From Globodera rostochiensis (taxonomy: Eukaryota > Nematoda > Chromadorea > Rhabditida > Heteroderidae): 64,000 nucleotides of DNA. Of the stretch, positions 56,001 through 64,000 are shown one piece after another. The stretch spans positions 2,862,142 to 2,926,141 of the forward strand of contig JAEVLN010000005.1 of assembly GCA_018350325.1 (NCBI GenBank), given 5' to 3'. The translations under genes were made by a program, and so were the position numbers. The notes under the pieces were generated by a model, which saw nothing but the letters and a program-made list of their open reading frames with translations, was not told where the DNA came from and ran no database searches. Numbering within the stretch: the first letter of the stretch is position 1; each line of letters opens with the position of its first letter.

Positions 56001-56737
56001 GGCAAAATGAAAAGCGGGAAAAAAACAAAAATAATTGGTAGGGGGTCAGAAAATCTTGTATTAAAAAAGAATTTTTAAAAAATCACAATTTTTTCCTTTT
56101 TTACACCCAACGATTGAGACGGGGTTTCAAAAAAAAATCGGTTAAATGCTATTTAAATTTATATTCTATTTTTCAAAATTAGTAACTTTTACAACTTTTG
56201 AGACTGTCTAAAAATGGAAAATGATTGCGATATGATTAGACAGACCAGTTAATTTAACAGCCAAAAAATGAGACAAAATGAACTCGGCTTGTCCCCTGCC
56301 ATAAATGGCAAATGCCGGCTTTTTGGAATTTTTTTGCCTTTTTCTATTTATGCCATTTTTAGCTTTTTCACCAGTAATGGCAGAATTGGGGTGGCTAGAC
56401 ACCAGGGCTGGGCAAAATTTCGGATCCGAAATTTCGGATTCCGGAAAATTTCGGGATTTACGTGAATTCGGATTTCGGACCGGAATTCGGATTTTATTTT
56501 CCGATTTTGCCCAGCCCTGCTAAACACTACGCTAATCTGAACTTTACATTTTTGCCACACTTTAGGCAAAAGGGGGCGAAGGCTGCCATGCATATGAATG
56601 ATGTTGCGACGGAACTAGACAAAGGCGGAAGCCGCAATCGCCAGAGGCAACAGAACGTGGTCACACAAAGAGCGGGTCCCAAAAGCGCAAATCCCTTGAT
56701 AAGCGGCGTATCGAAGGGGTTGACCGACGGATTATAG
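50002..56737 (+). CDS. large secreted protein, unrecognised
   Basis: Eight exons, all in phase: 50002-50224, 50604-50953, 51046-51278, 51500-51698, 54162-54485, 54580-54729, 55784-56037, 56566-56737 (TAG); about 635 residues. It starts MFNYYGTFYALCVAIFYLEV, a signal peptide. The first part is Ala/Lys-rich (AAAAKAIRGAASQAMKTCAR). A central hydrophobic stretch (FAFAVPVAMFVANPPAAML) could be a membrane segment. The rest is helical and strongly charged (KEEEDAEGDDRDGAEKDKQ, LAVDMKNKIKQNEDSKVKQ), ending in an Arg/Gln-rich tail. No domain or catalytic motif is recognised. Introns 4, 6 and 7 are expanded by bounded transposons; exons themselves are intact. Secretion plus no recognised domain would fit an effector or structural secretion, but this is unproven. 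Confidence 0.8.
51306..51374. repeat. two direct copies of a ~34-bp unit
   Basis: 'acaaattcattcgttgggtg' + 'ttcccacattaa' occurs twice back to back in intron 3 of the 50002 gene. Confidence 0.9.
51722..53596. mobile_element. hAT-like non-autonomous element, 1875 bp, with a nested element
   Basis: Ends TAGGGTTGGACAAGACCGG and CTTGTCCAACCCTA (perfect for 14 bp, then CCGGATA-rich subterminal repeats). Perfect 8-bp TSD ATTTATAG at 51714-51721 and 53597-53604. No transposase ORF. Interior contains one palindromic GGCGGTGCC repeat (52316-52343) and the nested element at 52676-53466. It lies in intron 4 of the 50002 gene. Confidence 0.95.
52676..53466. mobile_element. 791-bp TIR element with terminal 'GGGAAGTTTGGGCACC' arrays, 8-bp TSD
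   Basis: Left end GGCGACATGAAGTTTGGG, right end (reverse) GGCGGGGGGAAGTTTGGG, each followed by four to five tandem copies of 'ggcaccgggaagtttg' in inverted orientation. TSD AAAAATAC at 52668-52675 and 53467-53474. No transposase ORF. It is nested in the hAT-like element. Confidence 0.93.
53663..54149. mobile_element. hAT-like MITE, 487 bp, perfect 8-bp TSD
   Basis: Ends TAGAGCCCGG and CCGGGCTCTA. TSD AATACAAT at 53655-53662 and 54150-54157. Interior has inverted 'ctggatctggattttctgg' motifs and a palindromic GGCGGTGCC repeat at 53990-54018. The right TSD ends four bases before exon 54162 of the 50002 gene. Confidence 0.95.
54794..54920. mobile_element. hAT-like MITE, 127 bp
   Basis: Ends TAGGGTTGGACTGGACCGGG and, reversed, TAGGGTTGGACGGGACCGGG. 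Flanking 8-mers match only partly (CGTTGGGT / CTTTGTGT), so it is old. It lies in intron 6 of the 50002 gene. Confidence 0.75.
55031..55724. mobile_element. 694-bp TIR element with terminal 'GACTTTTCGTCAA' arrays, 8-bp TSD
   Basis: Ends GGTTCCATGACTTTTGGTC and (reverse) GGTGGCACGACTTTTCGTC, followed by inverted tandem arrays of 'aatggacttttcgtcaacg'. TSD TTCGGTAC at 55023-55030 and 55725-55732. No transposase ORF. It lies in intron 6 of the 50002 gene. Confidence 0.93.
56403..56519. mobile_element. hAT-like MITE, 117 bp
   Basis: Ends CAGGGCTGGGCAAAAT and ATTTTGCCCAGCCCTG (perfect 16-bp TIR). TSD CTAGACAC (56395-56402) / CTAAACAC (56520-56527), 7 of 8. It lies in intron 7 of the 50002 gene. 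Confidence 0.93.
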
Positions 56738-56756
56738 TGACAATGTCGGACGGGGG

Positions 56757-57015
56757 AGGATGGACACTTTCTAGCAAAACTTGGACACTTTCTGGCAAAA
56801 CTTGGACACTTTCTGGCAAAACTTGGACTGACATTTGGACACTTTCTGGCAAAACTTCAACTGACATTTGGACACTTTCTGGCAAAACTTGGACTGACAT
56901 TTGGACACTTTCTGGCAAAACTTGGACAGACATTTGGACACTTTCTGGCAAAACTTGGACTGATATTTTGGACACTTTTTCGCAAAAGTTGGACACTTTC
57001 TGGCAAACTTGGGCA
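56757..57015. repeat. minisatellite 'tttggacactttctggcaaa'
   Basis: About nine units of 21 or 33 bp ('tggacactttctggcaaaac' with or without 'ttggactgacat'). It starts just after the 50002 gene stop and ends before the Harbinger element. Open frames on both strands are repeat artefacts. Confidence 0.95.
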
Positions 57016-57587
57016 AACGAACAAGAACAAAATTACACTTTCAGTACAATTTTGGTCCTTTCAGCCTTTTATACAAAGATTACAAATCTGGGGCCTCATG
57101 CTCGTCTCGTGGTTAAGCGCTAAACCGTGGTTAACGACGTAAACCACGGTTAATAATTTCAAAACATTATGCTCATCATCTCATTGTTAACCGTGGTTAA
57201 GGCTTAACCATGGTTCCGTTAACCACGGTTTGATCCTTCCTTATGCTCGTCTTCTCATTGTTAACCACGGTTAAGGCTTAACCGTGGTTCCGTTAACCGC
57301 GGTTTGTTCCCTTCTTAACCATGGTTAAAGGAATGTTAACCGTGGTTTACCAAAAATTCTATGCTCATCTAACCATGGTTTATTTTTTCTTAAGAGTTCT
57401 TAACCACAACTCGAAGCGTGGTTAAGGATTTATTTTTGTCAAATAAATATTTTAAATGTGTTTAAAAATTGATATTAAATTATATAACATTAAAATAATT
57501 TATTATAACATAAACTATAAAATATAGGAGTATTTAAATTAATGTTAATTTAACATATGCTATTCATTATGTGATGATCAAAGATCC

Positions 57588-57815
57588 TCAATGCTATAGC
57601 CCAAGTGTTTGTCCTTCTTCATCTTCAACACCTCGCTTTCAAGTTTCAGCTTCTCCATTTCCAAATCCAACTTCGCGCTTTCTTTTTCGAGCACTTTGAG
57701 ATGGAGTTCCTTTGCCTCTCCAACACCAACCTCCTTTTTGATATTAATGTCGTCAATTTTGCGCTTTTTGGGTTCGGTTTTTTTGAAACGCAGATGCGGG
57801 GTCCCGATGGAGGTG
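57588..57815 (-). pseudogene. Harbinger accessory (Myb/SANT-like) ORF, C-terminal exon
   Basis: Reads TSIGTPHLRFKKTEPKKRKI then a coiled coil (EVGVGEAKELHLKVLEKES, LDLEMEKLKLESEVLKMKK) and ends SIEDL before TGA at 57588. A basic stretch followed by a C-terminal coiled coil suits the DNA-binding partner protein of PIF/Harbinger transposons. The Myb domain itself is missing. Confidence 0.7.
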
Positions 57816-57885
57816 CTTAATGTACAAATGCAGACTAAGCCCCGGTATTTATCTATAATCTGCGGCTGAAAATAAACTATTTAAG

Positions 57886-58073
57886 TCAAATTGACTAAAA
57901 TTGCTGCGGTATGCAGCATGCTTCACAACATTGCTATTGATTGTCACGCGCCATTACCACCGTTTGTAGCAGCAGGGGATGTGGAGGGTGATGGCATGCA
58001 AGAAAATCCAAATGAAAATATTGCCCAAAGTGCGGAAGTTATTCGGAATGATTATATTAATCGAAACTTTTAA
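57886..58073 (+). pseudogene. Harbinger transposase (DDE_Tnp_4/HARBI1-like), C-terminal exon
   Basis: After an aag acceptor it reads KLTKIAAVCSMLHNIAIDCH and ends VIRNDYINRNF, stop at 58071. The (A/C)xxLHN(I/L)A block is the conserved tail of HARBI1-type nucleases. The upstream DDE residues are absent. Confidence 0.75.
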
Positions 58074-58285
58074 TTGATTAAATTATTATTTTATAATAAT
58101 AAAATTATGCTATTAATAATTTTATAAACCACGGTTTACTTCACTGTTACGTTAACCACGGTTTGCTTAACCACGGTTAATGACTAGCATAGCGGTTAAG
58201 GTCGGCCGTTAACCACGGTTAACTAAACCATGGTTAAGCCGTTAACCATGGTTTACTAAACCACGAGACGAGCATGAGGCCCCTG

Positions 58286-60164
58286 ATTCTTATGCTTTTT
58301 TCCTTTCTTCTTCTGAAATTACAAATGTCACCCAAAAGTTGATCATTTTGATAAAAGTGCATGTTGGAGAGTTGTTAAAAAAATTAGTGTATAAGTCCAT
58401 TGCAAAATTTGGGAAAATATTATGGCCGAAATTTTGAGATTGAGTCAAAATTTCATAAATGTCGCTGGCTGTCTATCAGCAGCTGAATCAAACTGCCCGC
58501 CGATGTGTCTCAAAATTGTTGGCACTTTTATAGGCCCGGACCCACTCGTTCACAAAATCGGACGACGGCCAAATTTGCGCATCATTTTCATAACCAAAAG
58601 TATTTACTCCAATTTACGAGATACCTCGCTTTTTAATCATTTTATTGGTTTTAGGAAACCCCTCAATTAACATTCCCGCCCGGCTCTAAGAATTTTATGA
58701 ATTTAAAATAATTTTAACCAAATTTTTCCAGGATTTTTTTTTCTGAAAAATTGTTTTTCCATATTCTTTTCCTTTTAATGCCTTTATGATTTTCGTCCCG
58801 ACTTAGTAATTTTCTTCATTTTTTGGCAGCCAATTTTTTGTCCGAATTTTGCCCAATTCGAACCGTTGGACATGCATGACAAATCGCTTTCCACATTTCT
58901 TCGACCAGCGTTTTCTTCAATTTAAAGAAAATAAAATAAAAGCAAAATGTTTATCTTTTTCATCTTCACCAATTGAATACAAATACCTAACCCTGTTAGT
59001 CCAATTGCTGCGGATGGGTTGACAATATGCCAGTTTTATTATTCGTCGGTTTGCCCGGGTCCTCTAAAATATTCATTTTGAAAATAAAGTGCCATTTTTT
59101 GGTGCGTATTTCGGCATTTTTGGCATATTTTACTCCAGAACCCCCAAGCTAGGGTGGCTTAGGCCTAAGCCTAACGAACCCCTAAGTCTCTAAGATTTAG
59201 AATTATTTTAAAAATTTTTTCAATATTTTCAAACAATTCAAAAACGCTTTAAATTCTCTATTTTTGTATTTTTGTAAATGCCAACTTTAGTTAAGCCGAT
59301 TGATCAAAATGTTGGTCAATTGTTACTTCGAAATCCGTGCCAATTGGTATAAATGTGATTTTAGTGACAGTGTACTTTTTGGGGCCAACCCCTTTTTTTG
59401 GTGTTGATGTCAGAAAATTTTTCTTGGCAACCTTGGTATGTATAATCCGAATCAAATGTTATTAAAACCATTAAAAATTTTAAATTTTTTTATTAAAGCG
59501 ATACAAAATTAATTATTCAATTGTTGTTATGACGAATTAGTTTTTTGAGTTGTATAATTTCATGAGCTTTTGGCATTTGTTGGCCTATCCCCGCCCACAA
59601 CAATTGTAACAGTCCATCCCCCCCCCTTTTGACTGTCAATTTATTTCTGTTTACTCCAATTTTGGCAAAAATGCCCTCCTCCGTGTCCCCCCAAATATGT
59701 TTTATTATATCGATCGCTCTCTGGCATTTATTTGCCTGTTCTTCTGTTTGTTAAATTTGTATGGTTATCGTAGATTTTACAGGTCCTACAAAAATCTGAA
59801 TTCCGAAATTGTTCTGGTTCGGGTTCGGGTTCAAAATTGGTCGAAATTGATGAAAAAAAGAAGTTTATATGATAGTGGAAAGATTCAATCGTTAACGGGG
59901 TGAAATATGCAATATAAAAAATTTATCAACCCAAAAAAAAGTTGCTTTTTTGAACTTCTGAAAAATCTTCGAATTCGGGTTCGGTGTTCGATATTTGCAA
60001 AATCCAAGCTCGTTTCATGTTCTACGTACTTTTACCTCGAAAACCTATAATTTAAAATGTTAATCATTCAAAAAATTAAAAAAACCGCCAGGACCCCAAT
60101 TCTGCACCTGCTCAATTGGGTAAATTCTTGAATTTTCTGTTTTTTAGTTTTTAGACTAAACATA
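58286..60164. other. no intact gene; possible M48 peptidase relic and dispersed repeats
   Basis: Minus-strand 59078-58826 includes GILSTHPQQLD and then KTLVEEMWKAICHACPTVRI. LSTHP is a typical C-terminal motif of M48/OMA1-like peptidases, but HExxH was not found and stops interrupt. 59150-59190 repeats the TTAGGC-like block. Confidence 0.3.
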
Positions 60165-61780
60165 ATGTCTAATGATGCTTTAAACAATGAATCGCAAATT
60201 CGACGTCGGCGTTTGCCGTTGGAATTACAATGCGAGGTTTAAAGCCTGGCTGATTCATTTAAAGTTTTTTTTTGATTTTTTTTTTTGTTGCTTTTTGGTC
60301 GCCGACTAATCCCAAATTGTTTTTTTTGGCTCCGACAAAACATATTTAAAGAAAACAATGATTTTTTAAGCAAATTTTGAATTTAAATTTCAGTTAATTT
60401 ACGCCTTGCCTCTTAAACATGCCTCGCGTCTGCTGCTGTTGTCCAACGGAATCAACACAAATTGCAGTGACCGCGTCCGAAAACTGCACGAAAAATGGCA
60501 GGTTCGAATTTTTTTTGTAAAAATTGTCCAAAATATTGTCAAAAATTTGTGTTTAAAATTGGGTTCTTATATTGGGTTAGCAAGGGCGGCGCCAGGAATT
60601 TTTTGGTAATACTAAAGATGGTGCCCCCCCATTTTTCAAAAAAAAAAAATAGTTTTAAGGCGATTAAAGATAGTTTCTAGGGGTATTCGAGGGTGTAGAA
60701 TCCTAATCCTACCTCCATTTTGACCAATTTAGAATCCCGGACCCAAATTCGAACAACTTTTTATTCAAAAATTTTTAAAAAGCAATTTTACCCATAAAAT
60801 CATTCAAAAAGCATGAATTCGATCATTTGTCTATTCGATGTAATTTGTTGTCGCCCCTTACAGAAATGCCAACATTTTCCTTTTCCCTAAAACAGAATCG
60901 ATGGGATTCCACGGCATGTCACGACCGCCTCGCGCTCTTTGAGCCCGAACAATTGATTGTCCAACATAATGGAGAGGAAGAGGGTAAACATTAATTTCTG
61001 TTAAAGTGTTTGATTATTTATCTAAAGACTCAAACAATTTTTAATTAACTCAATTTTCAGGGTGGTGGAGCTCTGTCCGCGCTGAAAAGCCAATTTCGAA
61101 AAATCCTTACTTTGAAGTCCAAATCTTAGAGAAAAAAGGGTAATTTTAAATATTATAAAACATTTGATTTAAAATATTATTTATTTAGCAATATTTTTAT
61201 TGGACTTGCGACCAAAGGAATGCCATTAAACTACCCGGTTGGAATTGACGAAGGCACTTTCGCATACCTAAGTTTTGGCACACTTTGTGGTCACGAAGTC
61301 GCGGTATGTTTCCACTTGGTCAATGGACGTCCTTTCATCGTTGGAAAGCCTTCGTTTGATGTCGGCGACGTCGTCGGCTGCGGCGTCAATTTGAAAAATG
61401 GCCAAATTATTTACACAAAAAACGGGGAGCGTTTGGGTGAGAAAGAATTGAAATTTTGTGGGGGGGGGGAATTATTTTTAAAAAGTCCAGACCGTTTTTT
61501 GGTTTCGGGGCAAACCTAACCTCACTCCCGTTCAACCAATTCGGAAGCAAAGGAATTGGTGGACATAATAAGTCTTAGGGGGAGGGTTTTGGAATAATTT
61601 CCGCCCCTTTTTATGGACTACAAAAAAGGGGGGGGTGGGGACTTTAATAAATTTGTTTTTGCAGACACCGCCAATTTATTTGTCGATTCTGCCGTCGATT
61701 TGTTTCCGTGCGTTTCGTTGGAAAATCCTGGCACCAAAATTGAAGCGAACTTTGGCCCGGACTTTGACTACAAATTCTGA
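60165..61780 (+). CDS. F-box-like B30.2/SPRY protein (RBP/SPRYSEC-type SPRY)
   Basis: Six exons in phase: 60165-60236, 60394-60501, 60896-60983, 61061-61139, 61189-61436, 61665-61780 (TGA); about 235 residues. The N-terminus ([20 protein letters not shown]...) has the LP..L....Y.LP pattern of an F-box. The SPRY domain follows: [100 protein letters not shown]. The main SPRY exon is 248 bp with the same phases as exon 41283-41036 of the BTB-BACK-SPRY gene, so the two share descent. No signal peptide, hence not a canonical secreted SPRYSEC. F-box plus SPRY suggests an SCF ligase adaptor (inference). Confidence 0.88.
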
Positions 61781-61988
61781 TGAGGAAGCCTTTTTCTTTG
61801 GAAAGATACGGTCGATGGATTTTTTTAACATTTATCCAATATAATCCCGGTTCTATGGTTATGTATAAAATTTGAAAGGAATTATAATTTCGGGGATTGG
61901 GCTCAGAATTGATCCAAAATTTGTTTTTTTTTTTTAAAAAAACAATGATAAAACAAAACAAAATTACAAATAATGCTAAAACAAAAAT

Positions 61989-62048
61989 ATCGTAGTAGAA
62001 AATGCCACAAAAATTTGTTGAAAATACCGTTCAGCGAGAACAGAGTCC
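61989..62048 (-). pseudogene. relic of a SPRY exon
   Basis: Minus strand reads DSVLAERYFQQIFVAFST with GCATTTTCTACTACGA, matching exon 41447-41360 ([19 protein letters not shown]) over its length. No flanking SPRY exons were found. It lies about 200 bp past the F-box-SPRY gene in the opposite orientation. Confidence 0.6.
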
Positions 62049-64000
62049 TAATAATTGCATTTATATTTATTTTTTATTTTGAATTTAATACATTTACCAT
62101 TTTTTTTGAGACGATTTTGCTTTTTGTTCATTTAATTGAAGGACCGTATAAATGCCAAAAACAAATAAAACAATTGCGGCCGAGATTCGATAAGGGTCTG
62201 TGTAAAGTCCAGCTGAAGGGCTAATTAAATGTCCTTAGTAATTTCTTTCATTTCCTCCAATTCAAATTGATTAACTTTTTTCCGCATATGCTAAATTTAA
62301 AAAGTTTAAATTCTGTAAATTATTTACAAAATATATTTAAATTGAATTTAAAATATATTTTGGACCTGACAAAAAATAAAAATTCTTCGAGTTTTGTTTG
62401 TTCCTCCTCCTCTTGAGCAGCCATGGAAAGGTTGAACTGCTTCCCTATGTTTTGGAAAATGTAATAAAAAAGCAATACCATTTTAATCAGGGCTCGTATC
62501 GGGTAAAGACAATTCCCAAGTACAAACGTGTTGATTTCCAAGTACATAACGGACTAATTTTCCGGAATCCAAGTACACTCAAAAAATTCCTCCAAAAATC
62601 AATTTGAGGGCCAAATTTAGGGGTTTACTCAAGATCAGAGCCGTATTAGCCTTAAATTTCGTTGTTGGTGGATCCGAGTGCGCCGACAGGCGCCGTCGGA
62701 AATTTTTTTCTAATTTTTAATATTTTTGTTAAAAAAATTGCGCAAAAATTATGAAAATTTTATGATTTTCGGTTTTTTAAAAAATACAATTTTTGCGAAT
62801 TCTGCTGAGTGGGGTTGGCGGTGCCGATAGGCGCCGCCAAGAAAATTTTGAATTTTTGACTCAATTTGTTAAAAGATTTTCAACCATTTTTGAAGCTTTT
62901 TAGGAGTGAGAGGAGTCCACGGCGGTGCCGACAGGCACCGCCGGGAAAATTTGGAAATTTTAATGAATCTTGTTATGAAAATTGAACAAAATGCTGTAAA
63001 ATAATAAATAAAATGGATCAAGAAATGTTTTGAGATGGCTCATTTTTGATAAAATAGTCATTTTCTTTCAAAATTTTGAAGACACAATGCCAAATCATGA
63101 ATATTTCCATTAAATCCCTAAATTTTCCGACCCCCCTACCCAAAAGCCTAAAATAGATTTAGAAGGCCGCTGAAAAAAAGACATCCTTCAAAATTTTAAA
63201 AAATAATTACTGTTAATATTTCAAAAAATATTTATTAAATAAATTATTTAAAAAAAATAATTTTTTTATTTTATTTGAAAATTTTTCCGTTTTTCCGTTG
63301 TTTTTGGCCCTTTTTTCCTTTTTACGTTTTCCGTTAAAAAAAAATATTTCCGTTTTCCGTTTTTTGAAAATAAATTTCCGCCCATCCCTGTCCCGGACCC
63401 GAATGAACAATTTTTCGAAAATTTTAATTTTTAAAAATAATTTTGGCCTAAAATCATTCAGCATGAATTCGATCATTACATATTTACTTCTTCGTTGTAA
63501 TTTTATGCTTTTGAGGTCAAAATTGATTTCTGAAAAAATTTTATTTTACCAAAATTGAAATTCGGATCCGGGATTCAAAAATAGGTCGAAATGGAGCTCT
63601 CAGATTCTAAGCCCCCAAACCCCGATTTATAAAACCTTCTATCAAAAAATAGGGGGTACAAAATTAGGTAACTTTTACCAATAAATGCCAGAAAGTGATC
63701 GTGGTGAAAAGGAATTATTTATTTATGAAAATGGGCGGTCGATGTGAAGATGGAAGAGTATAGGCACAACAAAAAAGTAAATGAATGCCCGATGGATGGT
63801 TAACGAAGCAAATTGTGAGTATTTATGCACTTGCTGGACTGGACGTGCTCTGCTGTTGGGCTGCTGGCGATGATTGGCGTCGGTGAATTTGCGTTTCAAA
63901 AGAATTCAAATAAAATAATCTTTTTCCCATTGATTAAAATGGCATTTTCTTTTTTTATGTGTCAACATTTTGCCCCAAATTTACAAAGAAATTTGAATTT
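62049..64000. other. no gene seen; dispersed repeats
   Basis: Three copies of the palindromic GGCGGTGCC repeat (62680-62703, 62817-62843, 62920-62945) and one 'aattcgaacaattt'-type repeat at 63390-63600. Short ORFs only. Confidence 0.5.
62817..62843. repeat. palindromic dispersed repeat (one of ~12 copies in the window)
   Basis: Core GGCGGTGCCGATAGGCGCC, self-complementary around GCCGATAGGC. Other copies at about 30585, 33751 (rc), 36838 (rc), 37729 (rc), 47113, 52316, 53990, 62680 and 62920, weaker ones at 5331 and 46050. Several share the right flank 'aaaattttgaatttttgact'. Confidence 0.85.

Larger units (their letters stand above)
57091..58282. mobile_element. PIF/Harbinger deletion derivative, 1192 bp
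   Basis: Ends GGGCCTCATGCTCGTCTCGT and its reverse complement; subterminal regions are packed with inverted 'taaccacggtta' repeats. TSD CTG on both sides (57088-57090, 58283-58285). It contains the 3' ends of both standard Harbinger genes, in opposite orientation (next two entries). Confidence 0.92.

Noticed and set aside
56661..57123. ORFs on both strands of about 80-130 codons in 'ggacactttctggcaaa' repeats
   Set aside because: Minisatellite artefact, with every frame built from the same 21/33-bp unit.
58422..58670. 82-codon + ORF (SQNFINVAGCLSAAESNCPP...)
   Set aside because: No splice sites, start context or family. It may be part of a decayed gene but is not supportable.

Overview
The window is eukaryotic, AT-rich and intron-dense, and reads as plant-parasitic nematode DNA, most likely a cyst nematode (Globodera/Heterodera group). 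The evidence is short 3' splice sites of the type tttcag, several GC-AG introns, two B30.2/SPRY proteins whose residues match the RBP/SPRYSEC family of cyst nematodes, several short genes with signal peptides, and degenerate TTAGGC repeats. No bacterial-type operon, rRNA gene or CRISPR array is visible. Gene models were assembled by eye from splice phases; most exon joins close in phase, and unresolved joins are flagged.

Layout: 1-8775 (+) is a claudin-like (Clc-like) four-TM gene with a very long Gln/Pro/Ser-rich tail; a tRNA-Pro gene and a broken 5' half copy lie in one of its introns. 11565-13263 (+), 14628-17898 (+) and 21419-22124 (+) are three genes for secreted proteins without recognised domains; the second carries a 1.9-kb 34-bp minisatellite in an intron, the third is Gly/Asn/Tyr-rich with a Cys-rich end. 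19596-20357 (-) is part of an unrecognised gene. 22636-26908 (-) is a complete UDP-galactopyranose mutase. 28558-31817 (-) is a PRCC homologue. 33371-35747 (-) is a two-HMG-box, TFAM/HMG-5-like mitochondrial protein. 37258-39074 (-) is an unrecognised coiled-coil gene. 40820-43048 (-) is BTB-BACK-SPRY and 60165-61780 (+) is an F-box-like SPRY protein. 47563-47766 (+) is a single-exon secreted peptide and 50002-56737 (+) a large secreted protein of unknown family.

The other main content is mobile DNA. Many elements can be bounded by terminal inverted repeats (TIRs) plus target-site duplications (TSDs): hAT-like (8-bp TSD), a mariner with a transposase N-terminus remnant (TA TSD), a PIF/Harbinger deletion derivative keeping the 3' ends of both element ORFs (3-bp TSD), and a set of four 8-9-bp-TSD elements whose termini are inverted arrays of short tandem repeats. 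Three of these elements fill one intron of the 50-56 kb gene, which would otherwise be about 85 bp.

The genes do not form a pathway. They are a mix of housekeeping genes (UGM, PRCC, TFAM-like), adaptor-type SPRY genes and candidate secreted proteins in a transposon-rich setting.
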